Shown here: piece after piece, positions 16,640-24,976 of the stretch
Layout of the letters: each line of letters begins with the position of its first letter
How positions within the stretch are numbered: the stretch's first letter is position 1
Assembly: GCF_008806385.1 (NCBI RefSeq)
Contig: NZ_VZZK01000008.1
Span: 1-64,000, forward strand
DNA length: 64,000 nucleotides
Direction: 5' to 3'
Source: Methylobacterium soli
Lineage (GTDB): Bacteria > Pseudomonadota > Alphaproteobacteria > Rhizobiales > Beijerinckiaceae
Program-made: the position numbers and the translations under genes
The notes under the pieces: generated by a model
What the model saw: the letters and a program-made list of their open reading frames with translations, nothing else
What the model was told of the DNA's origin: nothing
Databases searched by the model: none

Positions 16640-17125
16640 GCTGCGTCGGGACGCGAACCGCAGGCGCACAGCAATCGGGAGTTGAGACAGTGCTGAAGCG
16701 GCATCTGACGGCCCCAACGGAGCATTGCGGGCGGCTTGGGCCTTATCAGCCCATCCCCTTGTTCTGATCAATACATTCACGCCCCGCCACAATGCAGAAA
16801 CCAACATTTGTTAGAACAGTTTGCTGCCAGCGGCACTTGCCCCTGGGCAACATTTGTGCAACTAAGACGCGTCCGTACATGGCAATGCGGGAGAGCCCAG
16901 ACCGGTGATGCCGGTTATGGCGCCGAGCGAGCGACCGCCCCCGGGAGCTCCTAGGCACAATCCCGTAGGGTTGGACGATCTGGAGTCCGAGCGCGCATGC
17001 GCTCGCCTAACGAGTCGATCGGGTCCGCGTCGGATCGGAACGGCTCCCAGGGGACCGCGACAGATGGGGGCAGACGGAGTGCTGAGAGCGGGCATTTCGT
17101 AGCCCGCCGGTCGTGGGAGAACGCC
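16640..17125. other. Non-coding stretch with relatively AT-rich promoter zone
   Basis: These 486 bases have no convincing gene. The part from about 16735 to 16870 is less GC-rich than its surroundings and contains a direct repeat CAACATTTGT at 16802-16811 and 16848-16857 (46-bp period), possibly a regulator site upstream of the PAS-protein gene. No RNA gene or terminator was recognised. Confidence 0.5.
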
Positions 17126-17605
17126 ATGTACGACGACGATCTGGTCTACGACTTCGACGCGCCGGATTCGGACTGGAACTACGAGCCGAGCCGGGGCGAG
17201 TTGTTCCGCCAGCTCGATTCCGCCGTCTACACCACCGATGCCGACGGGTACCTCACCTATTACAACGAGGCCGCCGCCAAGCTCTGGGGTCGACGCCCTA
17301 TTCTCGGCGTCGAGCGCTGGTGCGGCTCCTGGCGGATCTACCGCCCGGACGGGACGCCCCTGCCCCTCGACGCCTGCCCCATGGCCATCGCCATGAAGGA
17401 GGGCCGGCCGGTGCGCGGCGAGCAGGCCGTGCTCGAACGCCCGGATGGGACCCGGGTGGCCTTCATGCCGTACCCGACCCCGTTGCGCGACGCGTCTGGC
17501 CGTATCGTGGCCGGCTCCAACGTCCTCCTGGAACTGCGTCAGCCGCGCTCGGTCCCGCTTCCCGCCTCCGGCGCACCGCGGGTGCGGGCCGCGGCCCTTT
17601 GCTGA
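17126..17605 (+). CDS. PAS domain-only protein
   Basis: This 159-residue protein starts at MYDDDLVYDFD, with GGGAG before the ATG. A single PAS fold spans about residues 28-135: LDSAVYTTDADGYLTYYNEA, LWGRRPILG, then PDGTRVAFMPYPTPLRDA and GSNVLLELR. No kinase, GGDEF or HTH output domain follows, so it either acts by partner binding or is a stand-alone sensor. A longer frame from 16997 adds a low-complexity N-terminus without a ribosome site and is not preferred. The C-terminus is Pro/Ala-rich. Confidence 0.75.
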   Translation: MYDDDLVYDFDAPDSDWNYEPSRGELFRQLDSAVYTTDADGYLTYYNEAAAKLWGRRPILGVERWCGSWRIYRPDGTPLPLDACPMAIAMKEGRPVRGEQAVLERPDGTRVAFMPYPTPLRDASGRIVAGSNVLLELRQPRSVPLPASGAPRVRAAALC

Positions 17606-17648
17606 GGCGCTCGGGCCGCCGGCCACCCTCGCCTCGGGGCATCGCGGC

Positions 17649-18341
17649 CTAGCCGTGCCGGTGCCCGTCGCCCTCGGATGGGCAATTCCGATGCTCCGGC
17701 AGCGTCAGCCCGAAATGGCTGACGAGGTCCTGCACCTGATCCGGGCTCAAGGTCCGCGGGTTGAGGTTGCGCAGGAGGAGGTAGAGCTTGGCGGTCTCCT
17801 CCAGTTCCTCCGTGGCGAAGACGGCGCCCTCCAGGGTCGTCCCCGCGACGACGGGGCCGTGATTGGCCAGCAGCACCGAGGCGTAGCGCCCGGCCAGCCC
17901 CCGGATCGCGTCGGCCACGGCCGGGTCGCCGGGGCGGAAATACGGCACGAGCGCCGTCGCGCCCGCTCGCATCAGGTAATAGGGCGTCAGCGGCGGCAGC
18001 ACCGCCTTCGGGTCGATCTCGGGCAGCATCGAGACCGCGACGGCGTGGGTCGAGTGCAGGTGCACGATGGCGCGCGCCTCGGTGCGGCTGTCGTAGAGCG
18101 CCGTGTGGAGGGGGATCTCCTTCGTGGGCTTGTCGCCCGAGATCAGCCTCCCCCCCGCATCGAGGCGCGAGATCCGGGCCGGATCGAGGAAGCCCAGCGA
18201 GGCGTTCGTCGGGGTCACGAGCCAGCCCCCATCGTCGAGCCGCAGCGAGATGTTGCCGGAGGAGCCCGGCGTCAGACCGCGCTCGAAAAGGGAGCGCCCG
18301 TAGCGGCAGATTTCCTCGCGAAGCCGCGTCTCCTCGCTCAT
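17649..18341 (-). CDS. otnC: 3-oxo-tetronate 4-phosphate decarboxylase (class II aldolase/adducin family)
   Basis: This 230-residue protein is of the zinc class II aldolase family. GLTPGSSGNISLRL is the phosphate-binding stretch, and VHLHSTHAVAVS and LLANHGPVVAG supply metal-binding His residues. On its own it could be a fuculose-phosphate-type aldolase. The neighbours ltnD, otnI, otnK and denD identify it as OtnC, which decarboxylates 3-oxo-tetronate 4-phosphate to dihydroxyacetone phosphate (known pathway, applied by context). Its ATG overlaps the stop of the LacI regulator gene by 4 bp. The C-terminus is His-rich (EGDGHRHG). Confidence 0.87.
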   Translation of the reverse strand: MSEETRLREEICRYGRSLFERGLTPGSSGNISLRLDDGGWLVTPTNASLGFLDPARISRLDAGGRLISGDKPTKEIPLHTALYDSRTEARAIVHLHSTHAVAVSMLPEIDPKAVLPPLTPYYLMRAGATALVPYFRPGDPAVADAIRGLAGRYASVLLANHGPVVAGTTLEGAVFATEELEETAKLYLLLRNLNPRTLSPDQVQDLVSHFGLTLPEHRNCPSEGDGHRHG

Positions 18342-19354
18342 GCGGTGGCTCCCTCGATGAGTTCGAACCCGAGATCGACGATCTCCGCCGGACCGCCCGC
18401 CCCGAGCCGCTCGGCCGCGACCTCGCCGATGCGCAGCCGCGGCGTGCGGATGGTCGAGAGCGGCTGGGGCATCGCGGCCGTGATGTCGAGCCCGTTATAG
18501 CCGAACAGGGCGAGGCGTCCGGGAATCGACAGGCCCGCCGCGAGGCAGTGGAAGTAGCCCCCCAGCGCCATGTCGTCGTTCGAGAAATAGACCGCGTCGA
18601 GATCGGTCGTGCGCGCGAGAAGCCGCCCGAGGGCCTCCCGGCCCGCGGCGGCCGAGGACGGGCCGGCGAGGATCTCGCGGTCGCGCAAGGGGTGGCCCGC
18701 CGCCGCGAGGGCCGCAGCGAAGCCCGCGAGACGCTTGCCCGCCCGCAGGTCGCGGTCGAGGTCGTGCCCGACGAAGCCGATGCGCCGGTAGCCGCGCCCG
18801 AGCAGGTGCTCGGCGCTGGCGCGCCCGACCGCGCGGTTCGAGAACCCGACCACGATATCGAGGCCCGGCCCGTCCGTGTCGACCATCTCGACGATGCGCA
18901 CGCCGCTCGCCCTCAGGCGCGCCACCGCGCCGGGCGTGTGTTCCAGGCCAGTGACGATCAGCCCGGCCGGGCGCCAGGACAGGAGCGCGCCGATCAGCGC
19001 CTCCTCGCGCTCGGGATCGTAGTCGCTGACGGCGATCACGCTCTGGAAGCCGACGGCGTCGAGGCCGCCCGCGATGCCGCGCAGGAGGTCCGGGAAGACG
19101 ATGTTCGTGAGCGACGGAATCACGATGCCGACGAGTTGCGGGCCCGTGGAATTGGCCGAGCCCGCGAGGCTGCCGGCAAGCCGGTTCGGCACGTAGCCGA
19201 GCCGCGCGACGGCCTCCGCCACCCGGTCCTGCGTGCCCTTCGAGAACGAGCCGTGCTTGCGCAGGACGCGGGACACGGTGCTCTCGCCCACCCCCGCCGC
19301 GCGGGCGACATCGGAGAGGGTCACGAGGCGCTGGCGCGGCTGGTGGACGTTCAT
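18338..19354 (-). CDS. LacI family transcriptional regulator of the threonate/erythronate locus
   Basis: This 338-residue regulator starts at MNVHQPRQRL. The HTH reads VTLSDVARAAGVGESTVSRVLR (about 9-30), with the hinge helix near YVPNRLAGSLAG, followed by a periplasmic-binding-protein-like effector domain (VGIVIPSLTNIVFPDLLRGI, IGFVGHDLDRDL, AVYFSNDDMALG). It is cotranscribed with otnC and divergent from the transporter-ltnD-otnI-otnK-denD operon, so it probably represses both until a tetronate or derivative binds. Matching operator candidates lie in the shared promoter region. Confidence 0.92.
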   Translation of the reverse strand: MNVHQPRQRLVTLSDVARAAGVGESTVSRVLRKHGSFSKGTQDRVAEAVARLGYVPNRLAGSLAGSANSTGPQLVGIVIPSLTNIVFPDLLRGIAGGLDAVGFQSVIAVSDYDPEREEALIGALLSWRPAGLIVTGLEHTPGAVARLRASGVRIVEMVDTDGPGLDIVVGFSNRAVGRASAEHLLGRGYRRIGFVGHDLDRDLRAGKRLAGFAAALAAAGHPLRDREILAGPSSAAAGREALGRLLARTTDLDAVYFSNDDMALGGYFHCLAAGLSIPGRLALFGYNGLDITAAMPQPLSTIRTPRLRIGEVAAERLGAGGPAEIVDLGFELIEGATA

Positions 19355-19464
19355 GACCGCTCTCCCGATCCGCCAAGTTCGACACCGCGCCCGACGGCGG
19401 GCCGGTGCAGTCCGGGCGACCATGTTCGAGCACATACCAAGCTTCATCTTGCCGAACAACTGGA

Positions 19465-19480
19465 TTGGCAGCGCTGCCAA
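19465..19480. promoter_or_regulatory. LacI-type operator candidate 1 (perfect palindrome)
   Basis: TTGGCAGCGCTGCCAA is a perfect 16-bp palindrome with the central CG/GC step typical of LacI-family operators. It lies between the divergent lacI-type and MFS genes, 114 nt before the MFS start codon. Its centre is 31 bp from that of the second site, about three helical turns. Confidence 0.7.
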
Positions 19481-19495
19481 ATCCTGGTAGTCAAG

Positions 19496-19511
19496 ATGCA
19501 AGCGCTGCCAA
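19496..19511. promoter_or_regulatory. LacI-type operator candidate 2 (degenerate left half)
   Basis: ATGCAAGCGCTGCCAA keeps the right half of the first operator (GCGCTGCCAA) exactly and degenerates on the left. The 31-bp centre spacing places both sites on the same helical face, which would suit cooperative binding by a LacI dimer of dimers. Confidence 0.55.
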
Positions 19512-19578
19512 AATGAGTCGCGCAAAGCAAAAGTCTTCGCGACGGACAACGTTCCGTGCGCGGCAGAGGAGGACGCCC

Positions 19579-20895
19579 ATGACCGTGCAAGCCGCCCGGA
19601 TTCCCGGAGCTGCCGCTCCCCCGGCCGATTTCGTCGAGCAGACCTACGCCAAGGTGTTCTGGCGGCTCGTCCCGTTCCTGATGCTCTGCTACGTGATCGC
19701 GTATCTCGACCGCGTGAATGTGGGCTTCGCCAAGCTGCAGATGTCGCAGCAGCTCGGCTTCAGCGAGACGGTCTACGGTCTCGGCGCCGGCGTGTTCTTC
19801 ATCGGCTACTTCCTGTTCGAGGTGCCGAGCAACGTCATCCTGCACCGGGTCGGGGCGCGCGTCTGGATCGCCCGAATCATGATCACCTGGGGGCTGATCT
19901 CGGGCGCCTTCCTGTTCGTGAACTCGGCCACGAGCTTCTACATCATGCGCTTCCTGCTCGGCCTCGCGGAGGCCGGGTTCTACCCGGGCATCATCCTGTA
20001 CACGACCGCCTGGTTCCCGGCGCATCGGCGCGCCAAGGTCATCGCGGTGTTCATGTCGGCGATCCCGATCTCGGGCATCTTCGGCAACCCGCTCTCGGGC
20101 TGGATCATGGACGCCTTCAACGGGGCGCACGGCCTCGCCGGCTGGCAATGGATGTTCCTGATCGAGGCGATTCCCGCAATCCTCGTCGGCGTCGCGGTCT
20201 ACCTCTATCTCGACAACCGCGCCTCGGAGGCGAAGTGGCTCACCGATGCCGAGAAGGCCGTGATCGAGCGCGACATCGCGCAGGACAATACCGGCAAGGA
20301 CAACAGCCCGCACTCGATCGCCACCGTGTTTCGCGATCCCCGCGTCTGGTTCATGAGCCTGATCTACTTCGCCTTCGTCACGGGCCAGTACGGGCTGACC
20401 TTCTGGATGCCGACCCTCGTCAAGGCGACCGGCGTGCAGGGCAACTTCAATATCGGCTTGATCAGCGCCATCCCGTTCCTGTTCGCCGCCATCGTGATGG
20501 TGATCCTCGGCCGCAACGCCGACCGGATGCGCGAGCGCCGCTGGCACCTGATCGGCCCGGCGCTCTGCGGCGCCGTCGGCTTCATCGTGGCCGCGACGGC
20601 GACCAGCACTCCGCTCGCCATCGCGTTCCTGTCGATCGCCGCCGCCGGCGTCCTTACCTGCGCGCCCCTGTTCTGGTCGCTGCCGACGTCCTTCCTGGCC
20701 GGCACCGGCGCGGCGGCCGGCATCGCGCTCATCAACTCGGTGGGCAACCTCGCGGGTTTCGTCAGCCCCTACGTGATCGGGGCGTTGCGCGACCTGACCG
20801 GCACCACCGAGACCGGCATGTACGCCCTGGCCGGCATGCTCGTCGTCGGCGCGGTCTGCGTGTTCCTGACGCCGGCCCGCATGGTGAACCGCTGA
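19579..20895 (+). CDS. MFS transporter, anion:cation symporter family (putative tetronate importer)
   Basis: This 438-residue protein has about 12 membrane segments. The MFS signatures include YLDRVNVGFAKLQM after TM1 and GLAEAGFYPGIILYTTAWFP, typical of the ACS family of sugar-acid and phthalate permeases (GudP/ExuT-like). AGAGGAGG lies upstream of the ATG at 19579; the frame upstream of it is discarded. As first gene of the ltnD-otnI-otnK-denD operon it very likely imports the aldonate substrates (L-threonate, D-erythronate). The substrate is inferred from context. Confidence 0.9.
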   Translation: MTVQAARIPGAAAPPADFVEQTYAKVFWRLVPFLMLCYVIAYLDRVNVGFAKLQMSQQLGFSETVYGLGAGVFFIGYFLFEVPSNVILHRVGARVWIARIMITWGLISGAFLFVNSATSFYIMRFLLGLAEAGFYPGIILYTTAWFPAHRRAKVIAVFMSAIPISGIFGNPLSGWIMDAFNGAHGLAGWQWMFLIEAIPAILVGVAVYLYLDNRASEAKWLTDAEKAVIERDIAQDNTGKDNSPHSIATVFRDPRVWFMSLIYFAFVTGQYGLTFWMPTLVKATGVQGNFNIGLISAIPFLFAAIVMVILGRNADRMRERRWHLIGPALCGAVGFIVAATATSTPLAIAFLSIAAAGVLTCAPLFWSLPTSFLAGTGAAAGIALINSVGNLAGFVSPYVIGALRDLTGTTETGMYALAGMLVVGAVCVFLTPARMVNR

Positions 20896-20924
20896 CCCTC
20901 CCCGCACAGACCGGATGACCTGTC

Positions 20925-21845
20925 ATGACTGAAGCAGCACGGACCGGACGAGCCGCCGTCATCGGCCTCGGCTCGATGGGAACCGGCATGGCGCTCTCGC
21001 TCCTGCGGGGGGGCCTGTCGGTGGCGGCCTTCGACGTCAACCCGGGCGCGGTGGCGCGCTTCGCGGAGGGCGGCGGCCATGGCGCGGGCTCCCCGGCGGA
21101 TGCCGCCGCCGGGGCCGACATCGTCGTCTGCGTCGTCGTGAACGCGGCGCAGACCGAGGCGGTGCTGTTCGGAACGGGCGGCGTCGCCGCGGCGATGCCG
21201 GAGGGCGCGGTCTTCGTGTCCTGCGCGACCATGGACCCGGCGCTCGCCCGCGACCTCGCCGCCCGCCTCGAGGCCGGCGGCCGCCACTTCCTCGATGCGC
21301 CGATCAGCGGCGGCGCCACCCGCGCGGCCGAAGGCGCTCTCACCATCCTGGCCTCGGGCTCCCGTGCGGCCTTCGACCGGGCGCAGCCGGCCCTCGACGC
21401 GATGGCGGCCAAGCTCTACCGGCTCGGCGACGCCCCGGGCCAGGGCGCGGCCTTCAAGATGATCAACCAGCTGCTCGCGGGCGTGCACATCGCCGCCGCC
21501 TGCGAGGCGATGAGCTTTGCCGCCAAGCAGGGCCTCGACCTCGCCAAGGTCTACGAGGTGATCACCGCCTCGGCGGGCAATTCCTGGATGTTCGAGAACC
21601 GGATGAAGCACGTGCTCGACGGCGATTACACGCCTCGGAGCGCCGTCGAGATCTTCGTGAAGGATCTCGGCATCGTTCAGGACATGGCCCGGGCCGAGCG
21701 CTTCCCCGTCCCGGTGGCGGCCGCCGCCCTGCAGATGTTCCTGATGACCGCGGGCTCCGGCATGGGCCGCGACGACGACGCCTCGGTCGCCCGCCTCTAC
21801 GCGCAGGTCGCCGGGGCGAGCCTGCCCGGCCATCCGAAGAAGTAA
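20925..21845 (+). CDS. ltnD: L-threonate dehydrogenase (3-hydroxyisobutyrate dehydrogenase family)
   Basis: This 306-residue beta-hydroxyacid dehydrogenase has an N-terminal Rossmann motif AAVIGLGSMGTGMA, the substrate loop LDAPISGGATRAAEGALTIL and the catalytic Lys region QGAAFKMINQLLAG. In this operon it should oxidise L-threonate at C2 with NAD to 2-oxo-tetronate. LtnD is distinguished from other family members mainly by its partners otnI, otnK and otnC, all present here. It lies 29 bp downstream of the MFS gene. Confidence 0.88.
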   Translation: MTEAARTGRAAVIGLGSMGTGMALSLLRGGLSVAAFDVNPGAVARFAEGGGHGAGSPADAAAGADIVVCVVVNAAQTEAVLFGTGGVAAAMPEGAVFVSCATMDPALARDLAARLEAGGRHFLDAPISGGATRAAEGALTILASGSRAAFDRAQPALDAMAAKLYRLGDAPGQGAAFKMINQLLAGVHIAAACEAMSFAAKQGLDLAKVYEVITASAGNSWMFENRMKHVLDGDYTPRSAVEIFVKDLGIVQDMARAERFPVPVAAAALQMFLMTAGSGMGRDDDASVARLYAQVAGASLPGHPKK

Positions 21846-21854
21846 GGTCACGCC

Positions 21855-22643
21855 ATGCCGCGCTTCGCCGCCAACCTCACCCTGATGTTCACCGAGCACG
21901 CCTTCCTCGACCGCTTCGCCGCGGCGGCGGATGCGGGCTTCCGGGCCGTCGAGTTCCTGTTCCCCTACGCGCACCCGCCCGAGGCCATCGGCGAGCGCCT
22001 GCGCCGGAACGGCCTGACCCAAGCCCTGTTCAACCTGCCCCCCGGAGATTGGGCTGCGGGCGAGCGCGGCATCGCGGCGCTCCCGGGCCGGTTCGCGGAC
22101 CTGCAGGCCGGCGTCGAGACGGGGCTCCTCTACGCCGAGGCGACAGGGGTGGCGCGCCTCCACCTGATGGCGGGCCTGGCGGACCACGACGATCCGGAGG
22201 CGCAGGCGGCCTATCGCCGCTCGGTCGCCTGGGCGGCCGAGCGCGTGGGCCGGGCCGGGCTCAACCTCGTGCTGGAGCCCATCAATGCCCGCAACATGCC
22301 GGGCTACTTCCTCGACGATTTCGGCGCCGCCGCCGCGCTCATCGCCGCGTTGAACCTGCCGAACTTGAAGCTCCAGTTCGACCTCTACCATTGCCAGATC
22401 ATGCACGGCGACGTGACCATGCGGCTGCGCCAGCTCATGCCCATCATCGGCCATGTCCAGACCGCGAGCGTGCCCGAGCGCCACGAACCCGGGACGGGCG
22501 AGATGAACGACGCCTTCCTGTTCGCCGAGCTCGACCGCCTCGGCTATGACGGCTTCGTCGGCTGCGAGTACAACCCGCGCGCCGGCACGACCGAAGGGCT
22601 CGGCTGGTTCACGCCCTATCGCGATGGGGGGACCGCCCAATGA
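21855..22643 (+). CDS. otnI: 2-oxo-tetronate isomerase
   Basis: This 262-residue protein of the hydroxypyruvate-isomerase-like TIM-barrel family starts MPRFAANLTLMFTEHAFLDR and has the family stretches RAVEFLFPY, LVLEPINARNMPGYFLDD, LQFDLYHCQIMHGD, HVQTASVPERHEPGTGE and FVGCEYNPRAGT; the E, D, H and E residues in these form the metal site. It converts 2-oxo-tetronate to 3-oxo-tetronate. Its end overlaps otnK by 4 bp (ATGA). Confidence 0.92.
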   Translation: MPRFAANLTLMFTEHAFLDRFAAAADAGFRAVEFLFPYAHPPEAIGERLRRNGLTQALFNLPPGDWAAGERGIAALPGRFADLQAGVETGLLYAEATGVARLHLMAGLADHDDPEAQAAYRRSVAWAAERVGRAGLNLVLEPINARNMPGYFLDDFGAAAALIAALNLPNLKLQFDLYHCQIMHGDVTMRLRQLMPIIGHVQTASVPERHEPGTGEMNDAFLFAELDRLGYDGFVGCEYNPRAGTTEGLGWFTPYRDGGTAQ

Positions 22644-23920
22644 GCCCGCGTGCCCTCGCCCTCGGAGCGGTCGCCGACGATTACACGGGCGCCTCCGACC
22701 TCGCCAACACCCTGACCAAGGCGGGCCTGCGCACCGTCCAGACCATCGGGGTGCCGGATCCCGATCTCGCCCTGCCGGAGGTCGACGCCGTGGTGGTGGC
22801 GCTGAAGAGCCGGTCGATCCCGGCGGGGCAAGCCGTCGAGCGCTCCCTGGCCGCCGAACGCTGGCTGCGCGAACGCGGCGCGGCCCATGTCCTGTTCAAG
22901 ATCTGCTCCACCTTCGATTCGACCGATGCGGGCAATATCGGTCCGGTCCTCGATGCCCTCCGGACCGCCGCCGGCGCCCCGATCGCCCTCGTCACGCCGG
23001 CCTTCCCGGAGACCGGGCGCACCATCTACCAGGGCCACCTCTTCGTGGGCGCCGTGCCCCTCGACGAGAGTCCGCTCAAGGACCATCCCCTCAACCCGAT
23101 GCGGGACGCCAACCTCGTGCGCGTCCTCGCCCGACAGACCGCCTCCCCCGTCGGCCTCGTCGATCTCGCGACGGTAGCCGGCGGCGTTGCCGCGGTCGCC
23201 TCGCGCCTCGACGCCCTCGCGCAGGCCGGACACGGCGCCGCCATCGCCGACACGGTCTTCGAATCCGATCTCGAGATCCTCGGCAACGCGGCCCTCGCCC
23301 ACCCCCTCTCGGTCGGGGCCTCCGGCCTCGGCCTCGGCCTCGGCCGCGCCCTGGTCGCGGCCGGGCGCGGCTCCGCCGCCGCCGATGCGCTGCCGGGCGA
23401 GGGAGTCGGCGGCCACGCCGCCTGCCTCGCGGGCAGTTGCTCGCAGGCGACCCTCGGCCAGATCGAGGCGGCAGAGGCGCATATGCCGGTGCTGCGCCTC
23501 GACCCGGAGCGGATCCTGGCCGGCGAGGCCGCGATCGAGGGCGCCCTCGCCTGGGCGGCGGAGCGCCTCGGGAATGGGCCCGTTCTGATCGCGACCAGCG
23601 CCACCCCCGAGGCGGTCCGGGCGCTTCAGGCCAGGCATGGCGGCGCCGAGGCCGGCCACGCGATCGAGGCGGCGAATGCCGCCATCGCGGCCGGGCTCGT
23701 GGCCGGCGGCGTGCGCCGCCTCGTGGTCGCGGGCGGCGAGACATCGGGTGCCGTCGTCGATCATCTCGGCCTGCGCGCCTTCCGGCTCGGCCCCGAGATT
23801 GCCGCCGGCGTGCCCGTGCTGCGCACGGCGAGCGCGGCCGAACCCATGCTGCTCGCGCTCAAATCCGGCAATTTCGGCGGGCGCGATTTCTTCGCCCGCG
23901 CCCTCGACCTGATGCGCTGA
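22640..23920 (+). CDS. otnK: 3-oxo-tetronate kinase (four-carbon acid sugar kinase family)
   Basis: This 426-residue kinase belongs to the former DUF1537 family. The N-terminal substrate domain begins ALGAVADDYTGASDLANTLT and includes FKICSTFDSTDAGNIGPVLD; the C-terminal nucleotide domain includes LAGSCSQATLGQ, VAGGETSGAVVDHLG and LALKSGNFGGRDFF. It phosphorylates 3-oxo-tetronate at O4 to give the substrate for OtnC. It is coupled to otnI upstream and followed by denD after 24 bp. Confidence 0.93.
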   Translation: MSPRALALGAVADDYTGASDLANTLTKAGLRTVQTIGVPDPDLALPEVDAVVVALKSRSIPAGQAVERSLAAERWLRERGAAHVLFKICSTFDSTDAGNIGPVLDALRTAAGAPIALVTPAFPETGRTIYQGHLFVGAVPLDESPLKDHPLNPMRDANLVRVLARQTASPVGLVDLATVAGGVAAVASRLDALAQAGHGAAIADTVFESDLEILGNAALAHPLSVGASGLGLGLGRALVAAGRGSAAADALPGEGVGGHAACLAGSCSQATLGQIEAAEAHMPVLRLDPERILAGEAAIEGALAWAAERLGNGPVLIATSATPEAVRALQARHGGAEAGHAIEAANAAIAAGLVAGGVRRLVVAGGETSGAVVDHLGLRAFRLGPEIAAGVPVLRTASAAEPMLLALKSGNFGGRDFFARALDLMR

Positions 23921-23944
23921 CCCCAACCGCAAGGACGCAACCCG

Positions 23945-24928
23945 ATGCACGCCCTGATCCTCGGTGCCGCCGGCATGATCGGCCGGCGCCTCACGGACGC
24001 CCTCGCGCAATCCGGCAGCCTCGGTGGGCAGGCCCTCGACGCGCTCACCCTCGTCGACGTGGTGACGCCCGCGGTCCCTGACGCCCTCGCGGGGCGCGTC
24101 ACCGCGCAGGCGGCCGACCTCTCCGGGACGGGCGCCGCGGAGACGGCGATTGCCGGGCGGCCGGACGTGATCTTCCATCTCGCCGCCGTGGTCTCCGGAG
24201 AGGCGGAAGCCGATTTCGAGAAGGGCTACCGGATCAATCTCGACAGCACCCGCCTGCTCTTCGAGGCGATTCGCCAGGCCCATCTCGCCGAGGGCTACCG
24301 GCCGCGCGTGGTGTTCACCTCCTCCCTCGCCGTGTTCGGGGCGCCGCTGCCCCCCGTGATCGGCGACGACATGATCCTGACGCCAGCGAGTTCCTACGGC
24401 ACCCAGAAGGCGATGGGCGAATTACTCCTCTCCGACTACACGCGGCGCGGTTTCCTCGACGGGATCGGCCTGCGGCTCCCGACCATCTGCGTGCGGCCCG
24501 GCAAGCCCAACAAGGCGGCGTCCGGCTTCTTCTCGGGCATCATCCGGGAACCCTTGGCCGGGCAGGAGGCGGTTCTTCCCGTGCCCGACACCGTGCGGCA
24601 CTGGTTCGCCAGCCCGCGCGCGGCCACGGATTTCCTGGTCCACGCCGCCGGCATCGACCTCGCGCCCCTGGGCCAGCGCCGCAACCTCACCATGCCGGGC
24701 GTCTCGGCGACGGTCGCCGAGGAGATCGAGGCCCTGCGCCGCGTCGCGGGCGAGCGCGCCGTCGCGTTGATCCGGCGCGAGCCCGATCCGGCGATCCTGC
24801 GGATCATCGAGACCTGGCCGGAGGCCTTCGCGACCGAGCGCGCCCTCGGTCTCGGCTTCCGGGCCGATCCGTCCTTCGACGCGATCGTGGCGCTCCACAT
24901 CGCCGAGACCGGCGCCGGCCCGGCCTGA
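23945..24928 (+). CDS. denD: D-erythronate dehydrogenase
   Basis: This 327-residue extended short-chain dehydrogenase/epimerase-like protein has the dinucleotide motif GAAGMIGRRL, FHLAAVVSGEAEADFEKGY, VFTSSLAVFG and a YGTQK active-site motif. DenD oxidises D-erythronate to 2-oxo-tetronate, feeding the same OtnI-OtnK-OtnC route as LtnD. The identification rests on the similarity pattern plus the otn context. It is the last gene of the rightward operon and converges on mgtE. Confidence 0.88.
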   Translation: MHALILGAAGMIGRRLTDALAQSGSLGGQALDALTLVDVVTPAVPDALAGRVTAQAADLSGTGAAETAIAGRPDVIFHLAAVVSGEAEADFEKGYRINLDSTRLLFEAIRQAHLAEGYRPRVVFTSSLAVFGAPLPPVIGDDMILTPASSYGTQKAMGELLLSDYTRRGFLDGIGLRLPTICVRPGKPNKAASGFFSGIIREPLAGQEAVLPVPDTVRHWFASPRAATDFLVHAAGIDLAPLGQRRNLTMPGVSATVAEEIEALRRVAGERAVALIRREPDPAILRIIETWPEAFATERALGLGFRADPSFDAIVALHIAETGAGPA

Positions 24929-24976
24929 TCGTCCGCGCCCGATCCCGCGCGACCAGCGCGGCGCGCGGAGGGCGCG

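Noticed and set aside
20769..22640. A 623-codon leftward open frame
   Set aside because: It is antisense to ltnD and otnI, whose motifs are clear; the composition is Arg/Ala/Gly/His-rich as expected for a GC-driven shadow.
22616..24283. A 555-codon leftward open frame
   Set aside because: It is antisense to otnK and denD and has no recognisable motif.
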